DNA of 64,000 nucleotides from contig NZ_JAMWYX010000004.1 in assembly GCF_024305245.1 (NCBI RefSeq), forward strand, positions 318,616 through 382,615. Reading direction: 5' to 3'. The notes beneath the pieces are model-generated. The model made no database searches, was not told where the DNA came from, and was given only the letters and a program-made list of their open reading frames with translations. This DNA is from Erythrobacter sp. GTDB taxonomy: Bacteria; Pseudomonadota; Alphaproteobacteria; Sphingomonadales; Sphingomonadaceae. A program made the translations under genes and the position numbers. Below are positions 49,500 to 58,662 of this stretch, in pieces. Positions within the stretch are counted from its first letter, which is position 1. Each line of letters starts with the position of its first letter.

Positions 49500-50495
49500 T
49501 CAGGAGCCATCTACCGCACGCCCGAGAAAGGCAATCACCCGTGGCCAGCTGTCGGCGCGCGCGGCGGCGTTGCCATCGGTGCTGCCGCCATATTCGCCGA
49601 GCCGCGAGTAAAAGGGATGATCGCGGGCTATCGGTGGGCCGAACACGAAATGGCCGGCATCTCTGTAAGCGAGCACTGTTACCGCTGGGCCGGAACGCGC
49701 CTTGCTGCGCGCAGCGATCTGGCGCGACATCGGGCACGCAGGCCACATCGTTTCCGCCTCCCCGCACACCAGCAGCACCCCGGCCCGGGCGCGTTCGACA
49801 GGGATGGCAGCGCGGTCCGCTGCGGGCTTTCGGGCAGGGTCCTCGATGGTGCGGTAGACGCTGATGACACCATCGGCCTGATTCCAGTCGCCAAACGGCA
49901 TGGTCGGCACCTCCTTGCCGCCAACTGTCCATGAGGCGCGCTCGCTCTGTCCGCCGCTGGCCCAGTTGTTGCCGTTCCAGACGACACTGGTCGGCATTCC
50001 GGCGACTACTGCGGCGAGATCGGGGCGGCGCGAGGCGACCAGCAAGGCGGCCTCCGCGCCCTTGGATGCACCCATCACCGCGACCCGATCGGGATCGACC
50101 CCGGGCCGCGCCTTGAGCCAATCCAGCCCTTGGTCGAACAGTTCCAGCGGGATCGCCTCCAGCGTGCCTGTCTGCCCCGGCGCGCCGAAATAGGCGAGGT
50201 GGAGGACGGCAAAGCCATCTTTCTGCAGGGCCAGCGCCATGTGGTGCGTGCCGCCGCCCAACCCGCCTTCCGACCCGCCCAGCAGCAGCACCGCCGGATG
50301 CGGGCCGGAAGCAAGCGGCGCGAAAAAATTGCCGAACAGCCCGCCTTCATCGATCCGCTCACCTGTGGGGCCGGGATCCCGCACTTCGATTTCCGGCAGG
50401 CCGTAGCGGTCCGGCGCAAGGCCCCTGAAAAGGGCGGCGGCGCCCAGCAAGGCGAGCATCCCCGCTGCCGCCAAAATCACGTTCCTCGCCGTCAT
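49500..50495 (-). CDS. Acyl-CoA thioester hydrolase/BAAT-like alpha/beta hydrolase
   Basis: 331 residues from ATG 50495 with GGAG upstream; the N-terminal hydrophobic segment may be an export signal or anchor. Seen: an oxyanion-side GGSEGGLGGG, nucleophile Ser in VMGASKGAEAALLVA, an acidic residue in LLVCGEAETMWP and His in YRDAGHFVFGPP. The order matches the C-terminal catalytic domain of acyl-CoA thioesterase/bile acid-CoA N-acyltransferase proteins. Substrate unknown. Confidence 0.85.
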   Translation of the reverse strand: MTARNVILAAAGMLALLGAAALFRGLAPDRYGLPEIEVRDPGPTGERIDEGGLFGNFFAPLASGPHPAVLLLGGSEGGLGGGTHHMALALQKDGFAVLHLAYFGAPGQTGTLEAIPLELFDQGLDWLKARPGVDPDRVAVMGASKGAEAALLVASRRPDLAAVVAGMPTSVVWNGNNWASGGQSERASWTVGGKEVPTMPFGDWNQADGVISVYRTIEDPARKPAADRAAIPVERARAGVLLVCGEAETMWPACPMSRQIAARSKARSGPAVTVLAYRDAGHFVFGPPIARDHPFYSRLGEYGGSTDGNAAARADSWPRVIAFLGRAVDGS

Positions 50496-50590
50496 CGCTG
50501 CGCTCCCATGTTGCAGGCAGGGGTGCCGCAAAATGGGCTGGCGATGCAGTGCAGGCTGTCAGGCAGCGGGGGTGACAAGCGTCATGGCGT

Positions 50591-51196
50591 TCACAGCCAC
50601 CCGCGTTCGCGCGCGATGCGTCCGGCTTCGATCCGGCTCGCCGCGAACAGCTTGGCCGAGGCTTCGGAGAGGTAATTGCGCACCGTGCCGGGGGAGAGGT
50701 CGAGCTGGCGCGCGATCTCCTTGTTCGAACGGCCTTCCTCGGCAAGGCGCAGCACATCGCGCTCGCGTTCGGTCAAGGGATTGGCGGGCGCATCCCAGGC
50801 GAGTTCGGCAAGTTCCGGCGCAATCGCGCGGCGGCCTTCGGCAACCTTGCGGATCGCAGCGGCGAGCGCATCGGCGGGGGTGTCCTTGAGCAGGTAGCCG
50901 CGCACGCCTGCATCCATCGCGCGTCTGAGATAACCTGCGCGGCCGAATGTGGTGACGATCAGCACCCGCGCCGACAGCCCTTCGCGGGCAATGGCTTCGG
51001 CGACATCGAGGCCGGTCATCTGCGGCATCTCGATATCGGAGAGGAGAATATCGGGCGCGAGTTCGCGCACCGCTGCCAACGCAGCAGCACCATCCCCGAC
51101 GCGCGCGACAATGTCGATGTCGGTTTCAAGCGAGAGCAAACTCGCCAGCGCGCCCAGCACCAGCGCCTGATCCTCGGCGATCACAAGGCGGATCAT
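50591..51196 (-). CDS. NarL/LuxR-family response regulator
   Basis: 201 residues. Receiver: AEDQ, phospho-acceptor Asp54 in LLSDIEMPQMTGL. C-terminal LuxR-type helix-turn-helix: LTERERDVLRLAEEGRSN and LDLSPGTVRNYLSEA. Overlaps the kinase gene by 4 nt. With the kinase, permease and ATPase it forms an operon that probably senses and exports one compound, such as a membrane-active antibiotic. Confidence 0.93.
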   Translation of the reverse strand: MIRLVIAEDQALVLGALASLLSLETDIDIVARVGDGAAALAAVRELAPDILLSDIEMPQMTGLDVAEAIAREGLSARVLIVTTFGRAGYLRRAMDAGVRGYLLKDTPADALAAAIRKVAEGRRAIAPELAELAWDAPANPLTERERDVLRLAEEGRSNKEIARQLDLSPGTVRNYLSEASAKLFAASRIEAGRIARERGWL

Positions 51197-52293
51197 GCCG
51201 CCGCCCCTTGCGGCAGGCGCGCTGTCAGGCGGGTGCCGCGCCGGTCGCCCGCGACCGCCAGTTCTCCGCCTGCTGCATTGAGACGCAAGGTCAGTCCCGC
51301 CAGCCCGCCGCCAGCGCGCACGGCCTGCCCGTCGCCATCATCGCTGACCTTCAATTCCAGCCCGCCCGGCTGCTGGATCAGCGCGATGCGGCACGTGCGC
51401 GCGCCCGAATGGCGGATCACATTGGTCACCGCCTCGCGCAGCGCCATGGCCAGCACAGCGCTGGTGCCGGGGTCGATCGCCTCTGCATCGCCTTCAACCT
51501 CGCACGCGATCCCGGCGGCGGCGAGCGCGGCCTTGGACCCGGCGATTTCGCGGGCGAGGCTGGCGCCGGTCATGCCGCTGACCGCCGCGCGCACCTCCGC
51601 CAGCCCTTCGCGCGCGGCGGCGGCAATGTCGCGCATTTCGGCGGTGGCCTTGTCCGGGGCGCTATCGGCAAGGCGCGCGGCGAGGTCGGCCTTGAGCGCA
51701 ATCAGGGTGAGCGTGCGGCCCAGCAGATCATGCAGATCGCGCCCGATCCGTTCGCGCTCGGCAGCGGCGGCAAACTGGCGCACCTCGCCCTGCGCGGCGG
51801 CCAATTCGCGGTTCTTGTCCTGCAGGGCCGCGCGCGAGATGTTGCCGATGCCGACCATCACCATCAGGAACACGCCAAGCACCCAGTAGATGGCGGGTTG
51901 CCCGGTGAGCAGTGCCAGCGCGGCGCTGGCAGCGGCAAAGGCGCCCACGCCGAGGCTGGCGCGCCGGGCCGGGCGCAGTTCGGCGATCATTGCTGCGGCA
52001 TAGACCGCGATCACTGTCCAGTTGCTGCCCGTGAAGGCCAGCGCGAAAGCAAGCAGCAAGGCTGCGACCGCCAGCACCACCAACCGCGCGCCCGCCGCCC
52101 TCAGCGAGACGAAATAGACAGCGAGGAACACCGCCAGCCCCGCCCCGGCGCCGATCATCTGCGCGGGGCTAGGCAGCTTGATGAGCCACGGAATGAAGAA
52201 CAGCGGGAGATAGGCCAGCCAGATGGCCGGATGATCGATGGCTTCCCATCGGAGCATCCGGCCCTTGGCCACGCTGCGATCGAGCTCAGTCAT
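51193..52293 (-). CDS. DesK/LiaS-type sensor histidine kinase
   Basis: 366 residues from ATG 52293. Five or so membrane helices occupy the first 150 residues; no large periplasmic domain. HisKA_3 domain: ERIGRDLHDLLGRTLTLIALK with the phospho-His. The HATPase part is short: MALREAVTNVIRHSGA and VSDDGDG...GGLAGLTLR. It lies 1 nt after the permease stop. Intramembrane-sensing kinases of this type often report on the ABC transporter next to them. Confidence 0.92.
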   Translation of the reverse strand: MTELDRSVAKGRMLRWEAIDHPAIWLAYLPLFFIPWLIKLPSPAQMIGAGAGLAVFLAVYFVSLRAAGARLVVLAVAALLLAFALAFTGSNWTVIAVYAAAMIAELRPARRASLGVGAFAAASAALALLTGQPAIYWVLGVFLMVMVGIGNISRAALQDKNRELAAAQGEVRQFAAAAERERIGRDLHDLLGRTLTLIALKADLAARLADSAPDKATAEMRDIAAAAREGLAEVRAAVSGMTGASLAREIAGSKAALAAAGIACEVEGDAEAIDPGTSAVLAMALREAVTNVIRHSGARTCRIALIQQPGGLELKVSDDGDGQAVRAGGGLAGLTLRLNAAGGELAVAGDRRGTRLTARLPQGAAA

Positions 52294-52294
52294 A

Positions 52295-53050
52295 CTACCG
52301 CGCCTGCTGCCGCTCGCCCGTCCAGGCGAACAGGGCGGCAGCAAGCGTGATAAGAGCCAGCGGGCCGGCATGGAGCCACAGATTTGCCGCCTCGCGTTGC
52401 CCCACAGCCATCAGCGCGATCTCGCCAAGATGATAGGACGGCAGCGCCCACGCAAAGGCCTGCATGACCTCGGGCAAGACCGCAATCGGCATCCACAGTC
52501 CCCCCAGCACAGCCATTGCCAGAAACACGATATTGGCAACCGCAACCGCGCCTTTCTGGCCAAGCCGGTAGCCGATGCCAAGCCCGATCAGCGCGAAGGG
52601 AAGGATCGCCAGCGTGTGGACGGTCACCAGCATCGCCCACTGCCCCGCGCCAAGCGCGACGCCGCCTGCCTGCCCGAGCGCATAGAGCATCGCAAAGGAC
52701 ACCATGCTGAACACCGTCGTCGCAGCAAGTTTGGCCACGATCTGCGCGCCTGCGGGCATGGGCGAGAGGCGCTTGAGTTCCAGCTGGCCGTTCTCGCGCT
52801 CGACCGCGATATTGGCGCCGAAGCCGAACAGCGCCGGGCCCATCACCGCAAAAACCCCGAAGGTTGCGAGCGTGCGGGTCGCCACCTCGGCGCTGCCCTG
52901 CCCCATGGCGAGCGCGAACAGCGCGTAGAAGGCAGGCGGCAGCGCGATAGTGGGGATGATGAACTGCGGCATGCGCGCCGATTTGATGATCTCGGCCCAG
53001 CTTTCGCGGGCATAGACGGAGGGTGCGGGTGCGATCAGAGCGGACATCAT
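52295..53050 (-). CDS. ABC-2 type transporter permease
   Basis: 251 residues with six hydrophobic segments, no substrate-binding domain, typical of drug or lipid exporters (ABC-2). It begins MMSALIAP at ATG 53050, overlapping the ATPase stop; AAGGAGG lies just upstream. The periplasmic-side mutations or substrate cannot be inferred. Confidence 0.9.
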   Translation of the reverse strand: MMSALIAPAPSVYARESWAEIIKSARMPQFIIPTIALPPAFYALFALAMGQGSAEVATRTLATFGVFAVMGPALFGFGANIAVERENGQLELKRLSPMPAGAQIVAKLAATTVFSMVSFAMLYALGQAGGVALGAGQWAMLVTVHTLAILPFALIGLGIGYRLGQKGAVAVANIVFLAMAVLGGLWMPIAVLPEVMQAFAWALPSYHLGEIALMAVGQREAANLWLHAGPLALITLAAALFAWTGERQQAR

Positions 53051-53967
53051 GCGGCCTCCTTCAGGGTGGTGCGATTGGCGTGGACAAGATTGGCGAGCGC
53101 ATCTTCGAGGCTCGCCCCGGTGACTTCAAAGTGCTGGAGCGCCGGGTCGATCGCGAAAGCGGCCTCCAGGCTGGCGCGCGGCGCGGTGGTCAGCAGCGAC
53201 AGATCGGCTCCGACGCTCTCCACCTTGACCACGCCGGGCAGCGCGCGGAAGTGGTCGGCGGGAAGCCGCGTGCGCAGCCTGATCGCGGTGGCGGCGACCT
53301 GCGCCTTGATCGCGGCGGGCGGGCCGTCGGCAAGGATGCGGCCATCGGCGATCACCACGATCCGGTCCGCCAGCGCCTCGGCCTCGTCCATGTGGTGGGT
53401 CGCGAGCAGCACGGCCGCGCCCGTATCGGCCTTGGCGCGGACCACATCCCACATCGTGCGGCGGGCTTCGGGGTCGAAGCCGGTGGTCGGTTCATCCAGC
53501 ACCAGCAGATCAGGCGCCCCGCAAATGGCGAGTGCGAACTGCACCTTGCGCGCCTCGCCGCCCGAAAGCCGGTCGCAGCGGCGGGTTGCAAGCGCGGTGA
53601 GGCCCGCCTGTTCGAGCACCGCGGCGGTGGGCAGGCGGCGGGCGAAATAGCCGGCGTGAAGATCAATTGCCTCGGCCACGGTCAGGGTTTCGGGCAGGCC
53701 GCCCGACTGCAGCATGATCCCCATCCGCGCCCGCGCCAGCCGGTCGGACGGTTCGAGTCCGAACAGGCTCACCCGGCCACTATCGGCCCTCAGCCGCCCG
53801 GTCAGCAGACCCGCGACAGTGGATTTGCCCGCGCCGTTGGGGCCAAGCAGTGCAGTGACCGATCCTGCCTCCAGCGCGAAGTCGAAACCATCCAGCACGC
53901 GGTGGGCGCCATAGGCCTTGGTCGCGCCTTCGAGCGCGGCGATGATCGATGAAGCAGTGGGCGGCAT
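53047..53967 (-). CDS. ABC transporter ATP-binding protein (drug-export type)
   Basis: 306 residues. Walker A GPNGAGKST, Q-loop MLQSGG, signature LSGGEARK, Walker B LLVLDEPTTGFD and H-loop THHMDEAE are all present, so it should be active. The C-terminal about 80 residues are the extra domain seen in DrrA-type exporters. It is the first gene of the ATPase-permease-kinase-regulator operon. Confidence 0.94.
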   Translation of the reverse strand: MPPTASSIIAALEGATKAYGAHRVLDGFDFALEAGSVTALLGPNGAGKSTVAGLLTGRLRADSGRVSLFGLEPSDRLARARMGIMLQSGGLPETLTVAEAIDLHAGYFARRLPTAAVLEQAGLTALATRRCDRLSGGEARKVQFALAICGAPDLLVLDEPTTGFDPEARRTMWDVVRAKADTGAAVLLATHHMDEAEALADRIVVIADGRILADGPPAAIKAQVAATAIRLRTRLPADHFRALPGVVKVESVGADLSLLTTAPRASLEAAFAIDPALQHFEVTGASLEDALANLVHANRTTLKEAA

Positions 53968-54203
53968 GATCGTTCTCCTGATTGCGGAGCTTGATCTAGC
54001 CCGCTGCCGGATGGCGCAGCAGTGCCCGGCGTCAGCGCGGCGGCATGACGGATGTCACCTCTGGCACAGTATCATGCGTGCGCGCGGGCATGACGATCAT
54101 TAGTCGAAGTCCGCACAACTATATCAATATTCGCGTTCATTTTAGCTTCACAACGAATCAACGAAATTCCAGACCTGTCGCCAATTCCGGGGGGAATGGT
54201 TCG

Positions 54204-56006
54204 ATGTACCTGAGAAAGCTCTATCTGGTCTTTGTCGCTGCTTTGGCGGCTCTGTTCCTGTCGGTTCCGGTTACGGAAGGCCCTCTCAAATCGGTGGCGC
54301 TGGCGGCAGGCAAGTGCGGCGGGCTCAATCAGAAGGCCTGCAAGATCTGGCAGCGGCCGGGCAGGCCTTGTAACAAAGGGCTGGTGGAGCGAAGCAGCAA
54401 TCCGCTCGATCCCAATGCCGGGCGTTGCAAGAAATACGATCCGAAGAAACCTGGCAACCTGATCGACCAGGTGCGCGACGCCGCCAACGCGGTTGTCGCC
54501 GTTCCGGCCGATATGGTGACGCAAGTCCCCGCGGTTATCGCCATGTCGGGCAGGGATGCCGCACGGCTTGCGCCGCTCAGCCTCGACCTCAGCAGCAGGT
54601 GGGCGCGCTGCGCTGTCGGTTTCAAGGGCATAAACCGGGGCAGCGGCCAAGGTTTCTACGATGCCATCATGGGCACCCCCTGCTACGGGGAAACGCTCGA
54701 TGCCGCGCGCAGGCATGGCTTCAAGACCGTTACCATCGGGATTGCCGGCGGCGGCGCGGCCGGCATCGGCGCCGAGTTGGAAACCGGGCTCGCCTTCGAT
54801 GTCGAGGGGGTGCGCAATGCCACCGCCTATGAAAGCCAGGCCCTGAAGATCAACAGCTACGGCGGAAGCGTCGGGCTCACGATCGGAATGCACATGCCGG
54901 CGAATGACGCCATCGGCGGCACGGGACAGGGCATCGCGGGTGGCATCCAGGCCTTCGGCGGATCGGGCGGCGGGATCTGGTACGACTACGACCGGAACTT
55001 CACCGGCTTCAGTGTCAGCATCACGGCGGGGGCAGGGGGTGAGGCGGCCTATGTCCGCAACACCCTGAAGCTTCGGCCGACCAATATCCGTCCCCAAAGG
55101 CCGGATGCCCCCGCCCCGAACCAACAGGATCCTCACAGACCCGCCCCTTATGAACCCGGCCCCGGTACACCGCCCGGCGACCGCGATTTCATCCCCGATA
55201 GGGGCACCGCGATCGGATACACGCCCCCTGCCCCGGTGCATTACCCGACCGAACTGCTCGTGTGCAACCGGTCGGGCGAGCCGGTGATGTATGCAGCGAT
55301 CGGTTACTCTGATCCGCGCGGGGGCCGGAGCATCCACAGCTGGACGTCGGAGGGGTGGCTCCAGATCGCCGACGGAGGGTGCCGCAATTTCATCCTCCCC
55401 GATGACGACGACGGCCAACCCTATGCCAGTCCGGTCTACATGATGGGCATCGCCGAGCAGACCGAATGGGACCTGCGCGATGGGGCGTTCTGTGTGAGCG
55501 GGGCGGCCGAATTCACCATCACGGACGCGAACAATTCCGCCTGCGACGAAAACGACTACCTGCTCAATTCGCATCGGTTCGCGATTAGCGCGGGTAAGGA
55601 GAACACCTTCACCTTCGAACCCGGCACGCGGGTGACGAAGGAAACGGCTTTGGAAGTCTGCAACAAGACCAGCCGCCCGATCATTGAATTCGCGATCGCG
55701 AGCGACCGCGGCCCGCAAAACGGCGGGATCGTGTCGCAGGGATGGTGGGCAGTGAAGCGCGGCGAATGCCACACGACGAAGCTCGTCGATGCGATGACCG
55801 GCAAGGCCAAGACCGGCGACATCTTCCTGACGGCGCGCTCCGATGTGGCAAGCTACGGCTATGGCGGCGGGCAGCTGTGCTTCAACGGCGGCACGGGGAC
55901 GCCCATCGAACACGCCGACAAGGCGCAATGCCCGGGTGGCCCGCGCGACGTCGCCCAGATCGCGGTGCGCCCCGGGCCACCGACAAGGTTCGATTTTCAC
56001 GATTAG
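54204..56006 (+). CDS. Exported protein with two DUF1036 domains
   Basis: 600 residues from ATG 54204 (GGGGGGAA upstream). A signal or anchor helix covers about 6-36. Region about 40-300 is Cys-poor and Gly-rich with beta character (GGSVGLTIGMHMP; GFSVSITAGAGGEAAYV) and is not recognised. A Pro-rich spacer (about 300-345) leads to two DUF1036 domains: about 350-430 (LLVCNRSGEPVMYAAIGY; GCRNFIL) and about 482-560 (LEVCNKTSRPIIEFAIAS; GWWAVKRGECHTT). DUF1036 proteins are envelope proteins of unknown role. An in-frame open stretch upstream to 54045 is AT-rich and was excluded. Confidence 0.78.
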   Translation: MYLRKLYLVFVAALAALFLSVPVTEGPLKSVALAAGKCGGLNQKACKIWQRPGRPCNKGLVERSSNPLDPNAGRCKKYDPKKPGNLIDQVRDAANAVVAVPADMVTQVPAVIAMSGRDAARLAPLSLDLSSRWARCAVGFKGINRGSGQGFYDAIMGTPCYGETLDAARRHGFKTVTIGIAGGGAAGIGAELETGLAFDVEGVRNATAYESQALKINSYGGSVGLTIGMHMPANDAIGGTGQGIAGGIQAFGGSGGGIWYDYDRNFTGFSVSITAGAGGEAAYVRNTLKLRPTNIRPQRPDAPAPNQQDPHRPAPYEPGPGTPPGDRDFIPDRGTAIGYTPPAPVHYPTELLVCNRSGEPVMYAAIGYSDPRGGRSIHSWTSEGWLQIADGGCRNFILPDDDDGQPYASPVYMMGIAEQTEWDLRDGAFCVSGAAEFTITDANNSACDENDYLLNSHRFAISAGKENTFTFEPGTRVTKETALEVCNKTSRPIIEFAIASDRGPQNGGIVSQGWWAVKRGECHTTKLVDAMTGKAKTGDIFLTARSDVASYGYGGGQLCFNGGTGTPIEHADKAQCPGGPRDVAQIAVRPGPPTRFDFHD

Positions 56007-56095
56007 GAGGGGGGACGCGCTCTGGTCGGTCGCGAGCTGGCCGCGTGTCCCGCCAAGACCCCTGACGCTAGGCTAAAACAAGGAGCGAGAACGCG

Positions 56096-56617
56096 ATGCA
56101 ACGACGTGATCTGTTCAAGGGATTGGCCGCCGGGGCGGCACTGGCGGCATCGTCCGGGGCTGCGGCATGCGTCCGCCGCCCGCCCGCAAAGGATACGCTG
56201 GGAGAACGGCTGGTCGCCTTCCTGCGCGATGGCGACGAAGCGCTGCTCGAAGATCTGCTGCACGAGGATGCGACTCTCGTCACCTTCGCGCCCGGCTGGC
56301 TGCCCGATGATGCCCTGGCGGTGGGCAGCGCTCCGGCCGTGGCGGCGGCGCTGAAGGACTTGCAGACATCGCTCACCGGCGAAGGGATCGAGGGACCGCG
56401 CAAGATGATCACCGGCACCATCTCGGGGCCGGACGAATTGGGCGCGGTGCGGCGCATCGACCTGGTGTTCGCCGAGGACAAGACCACGCTCACATCCTGC
56501 GGGCCGACGCGTTCGGAAACCAGCCTGCAAATCCTCTACAAGACCCACTACACCGTGTTGTCGGTACGCGATCACTTGTGGGGGATGGATCGTATTGCGA
56601 TCATGCCGCTGGTCTGA
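56096..56617 (+). CDS. Tat-type exported protein, possible lipoprotein, NTF2-like
   Basis: 173 residues. The N-terminus MQRRDLFKGLAAGAALAAS is a twin-arginine-like signal followed by a possible lipobox (SGAAAC). The rest (VAFLRDGDEALLEDLLHEDATLVTF; WGMDRIAIM) resembles small alpha+beta NTF2/SnoaL-type domains; this is weak. It follows the DUF1036 gene by 89 nt. Function unknown. Confidence 0.65.
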   Translation: MQRRDLFKGLAAGAALAASSGAAACVRRPPAKDTLGERLVAFLRDGDEALLEDLLHEDATLVTFAPGWLPDDALAVGSAPAVAAALKDLQTSLTGEGIEGPRKMITGTISGPDELGAVRRIDLVFAEDKTTLTSCGPTRSETSLQILYKTHYTVLSVRDHLWGMDRIAIMPLV

Positions 56618-56758
56618 CCGGAACAGCGGCCTTTTGCGCTTTGAGTGACATGGCAATCCGGCGCATTTGAGGTATTCCGCACATGATGGAGAGCCTTGAA
56701 CCCGGCAGCGATGGGCTGGAGAGGTCAACACTCACACGTCTGCAAAAGAGAACAGCAT

Positions 56759-57673
56759 ATGCCCGGCAGCCAGGACTTTACCCCCGATACCCGCAACAAT
56801 GCGTTGATGGTCCTGCTCAATGGATCGCTGGTTCCGGCGCATGAGGCGCAGGTATCGCTGTTCGATGCCGGTTTCGCGCTGGGTGATGGCGTCTGGGAAG
56901 GGCTGCGCCTGCACAAGGGCGCGCTGCTGTTTGTGGAAGCGCATCTCGATCGTCTTTATCACGGCGCAGCGGCGCTTCGTATCGAGATCGGCATGACCCG
57001 CGAGGCATTGACCGCCAGCCTCGGGGATCTTCTGCGCGCCAACGGGATGGAAGACGGGGCGCATGTGCGGCTGATGGTGACGCGCGGCCGCAAGTCGACG
57101 ATCAACCAGGACCCGCGCTTCACGCTCGGCGCGCCCACCATCGCCGCAACTGCCGAATTCAAGCTGCGCTCCGCCGAAGCGCGGCCGCTGGCGCTGGCAA
57201 TGTCCACGATCCGGACCTCGCCGCCCGACATTTTCGACATGCATTTGAACACCCACAGCCGGCTCAATTACATTCGCGCGCTGCTCGATGTGATGGACAG
57301 CGGTGCCGACGAGGCGATCATGCTCGACCATCGGGGCTTTGTGGCGAGCTGCAACGCGACCAATCTCTTCTGGGTTAAGGGTGGCACGGTCTTCACATCG
57401 CGCGATGATTTCTGCTTCAACGGGATCACACGGGGCAACGTGATTGCGCTGTGCCGCGACGGGGCGGCACCCTTGCAGCAAGGCGATTGGCTGCCGGATG
57501 ATCTGCTGGCCGCCGATGAGGTGTTCGTCACCGGGACCATGGGCGGTGTCACCGCTGTCGGAAGCGTCAATAGCCGCGACCTGGGTTCAGCGCCGGGGCC
57601 GGTCACCATCGCCATCGCGCAGCACTATGAACGGCTGAAGGATGCCTATGCCAAGGAGTACGCAGAGCAATGA
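56759..57673 (+). CDS. Class IV aminotransferase-like protein lacking the catalytic lysine
   Basis: 304 residues from ATG 56759. The fold-type IV signature is clear: SLFDAGFALGDGVWEGLRL, the catalytic-region segment, DEAIMLDHRGFVASCNATNLF and FNGITRGNVIALC. Where class IV enzymes have the Schiff-base Lys just before LN, this protein has Ser-Arg (NTHSRLNYI; the Arg codon is CGG at 57259-57261). No Lys occurs nearby. It overlaps the sulfotransferase-like gene by 4 nt, a pairing seen elsewhere. It may be a non-catalytic partner or use another chemistry. Confidence 0.82.
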   Translation: MPGSQDFTPDTRNNALMVLLNGSLVPAHEAQVSLFDAGFALGDGVWEGLRLHKGALLFVEAHLDRLYHGAAALRIEIGMTREALTASLGDLLRANGMEDGAHVRLMVTRGRKSTINQDPRFTLGAPTIAATAEFKLRSAEARPLALAMSTIRTSPPDIFDMHLNTHSRLNYIRALLDVMDSGADEAIMLDHRGFVASCNATNLFWVKGGTVFTSRDDFCFNGITRGNVIALCRDGAAPLQQGDWLPDDLLAADEVFVTGTMGGVTAVGSVNSRDLGSAPGPVTIAIAQHYERLKDAYAKEYAEQ

Positions 57674-58416
57674 CAATCCGGATCGCCATGTGGTCAGGCC
57701 CGCGCAACCTGTCGACCGCAATGATGCGGGCGTTTGAAAACCGCAGCGATTGCGTTGTCAGCGACGAGCCGTTTTATGCCGCCTATCTCGCCGCGACCGG
57801 GCTGGACCACCCGATGCGGGACGATGTTCTCCTGTCGCAGCCGACGGAATGGCAGGACGTTGCGGCAAGCCTCGCCGGACCGTTGCCGCAAACCGCCGAT
57901 AACGGGGGTGCGGCCATCTGGTATCAGAAACACATGACGCATCACATGCTGCCGGCATTCGGTCTCGACTGGATGAGCGGTTTTCGTCACGCCTTCCTGA
58001 TCCGCGCACCGCAGCGAGTGCTCGCCTCATACGCGGCAAAGCGCGAGGATGTGGCGCTGTCGGACATTGGCCTCGTGCGTCAGGTGGAGCTGTTCGACAG
58101 GTTCGCGGATGATACCGGCGCAGCCCCTCCCGTCGTCGATAGCGACGATGTGCTGCGCGACCCGGAATGTATCTTGCGCAAGTTATGCGCTGCGCTTTCC
58201 ATTCCATTCGACCGCGCCATGCTCAGCTGGCCCAGGGGCCGACGCGCAAGCGACGGGGTCTGGGCTCCGGCCTGGTACGGATCGGTCGAGCAAAGCACCG
58301 GCTTTGCTGTGCAAGCCGGTTCCGAGTTACCGTCCTTGCCCGGCCATTTGCAGCGCATTGCGGATGCGGCGCTTCCGTACTACGAGCGGCTGGCTGCCTA
58401 TCGCGTTGCGGTTTAG
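57670..58416 (+). CDS. Sulfotransferase-like protein
   Basis: 248 residues. The N-terminal MWSGPRNLSTAMMRAFENR resembles the PAPS 5'-phosphosulfate-binding loop of sulfotransferases, followed by the DEPFYAAYL segment, IWYQKHMTHHMLP and the FLIRAPQRVLASYAAKR block that includes the 3'-phosphate-binding Arg/Ser. The same family is fused to class IV aminotransferases in some eukaryotes, and here the genes are coupled (ATGA). Substrate unknown. Confidence 0.82.
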   Translation: MTIRIAMWSGPRNLSTAMMRAFENRSDCVVSDEPFYAAYLAATGLDHPMRDDVLLSQPTEWQDVAASLAGPLPQTADNGGAAIWYQKHMTHHMLPAFGLDWMSGFRHAFLIRAPQRVLASYAAKREDVALSDIGLVRQVELFDRFADDTGAAPPVVDSDDVLRDPECILRKLCAALSIPFDRAMLSWPRGRRASDGVWAPAWYGSVEQSTGFAVQAGSELPSLPGHLQRIADAALPYYERLAAYRVAV

Positions 58417-58437
58417 CCGATCGGATAGTTTGCTTGG

Positions 58438-58650
58438 GTCGCTCGCGACCTGCAAGTGGTTGCGACCGCCGTGGGCAAGACCGTGCCGGGCGAGAACGTC
58501 AAGATCGTGCAGCCGATCGAGGTCGGCGCGGTGCGCGTGATCCACGTGAAGAACGGCCAGTTCATCAAGAAGGGCGAGTTGCTGATCGAGCTCGACCTGG
58601 CGCTCGCCACTGCGGATGAGGCGCTGAGCGAGGCGGGGCGGGAGAAATAG
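58438..58650 (+). pseudogene. hlyD (type I secretion adaptor) fragment
   Basis: An open stretch of about 70 codons encoding VVATAVGKTVPGENVKIVQP followed by VGAVRVIHVKNGQFIKKGELLIELD, the lipoyl-like N-terminal region of HlyD-family membrane fusion proteins. No membrane anchor precedes it and the remaining 300 or so residues of a HlyD protein are absent (stop at 58648). It is therefore a remnant of a lost type I secretion system gene, at the edge of the Hsp70 block. Confidence 0.8.
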
Positions 58651-58662
58651 AAGCGGCGCCGG

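Noticed and set aside
54072..56000. Open frame of 642 codons on the minus strand opposite the DUF1036 gene
   Set aside because: The plus strand has signal peptide, ribosome site and two DUF1036 domains; the minus frame has none of these.
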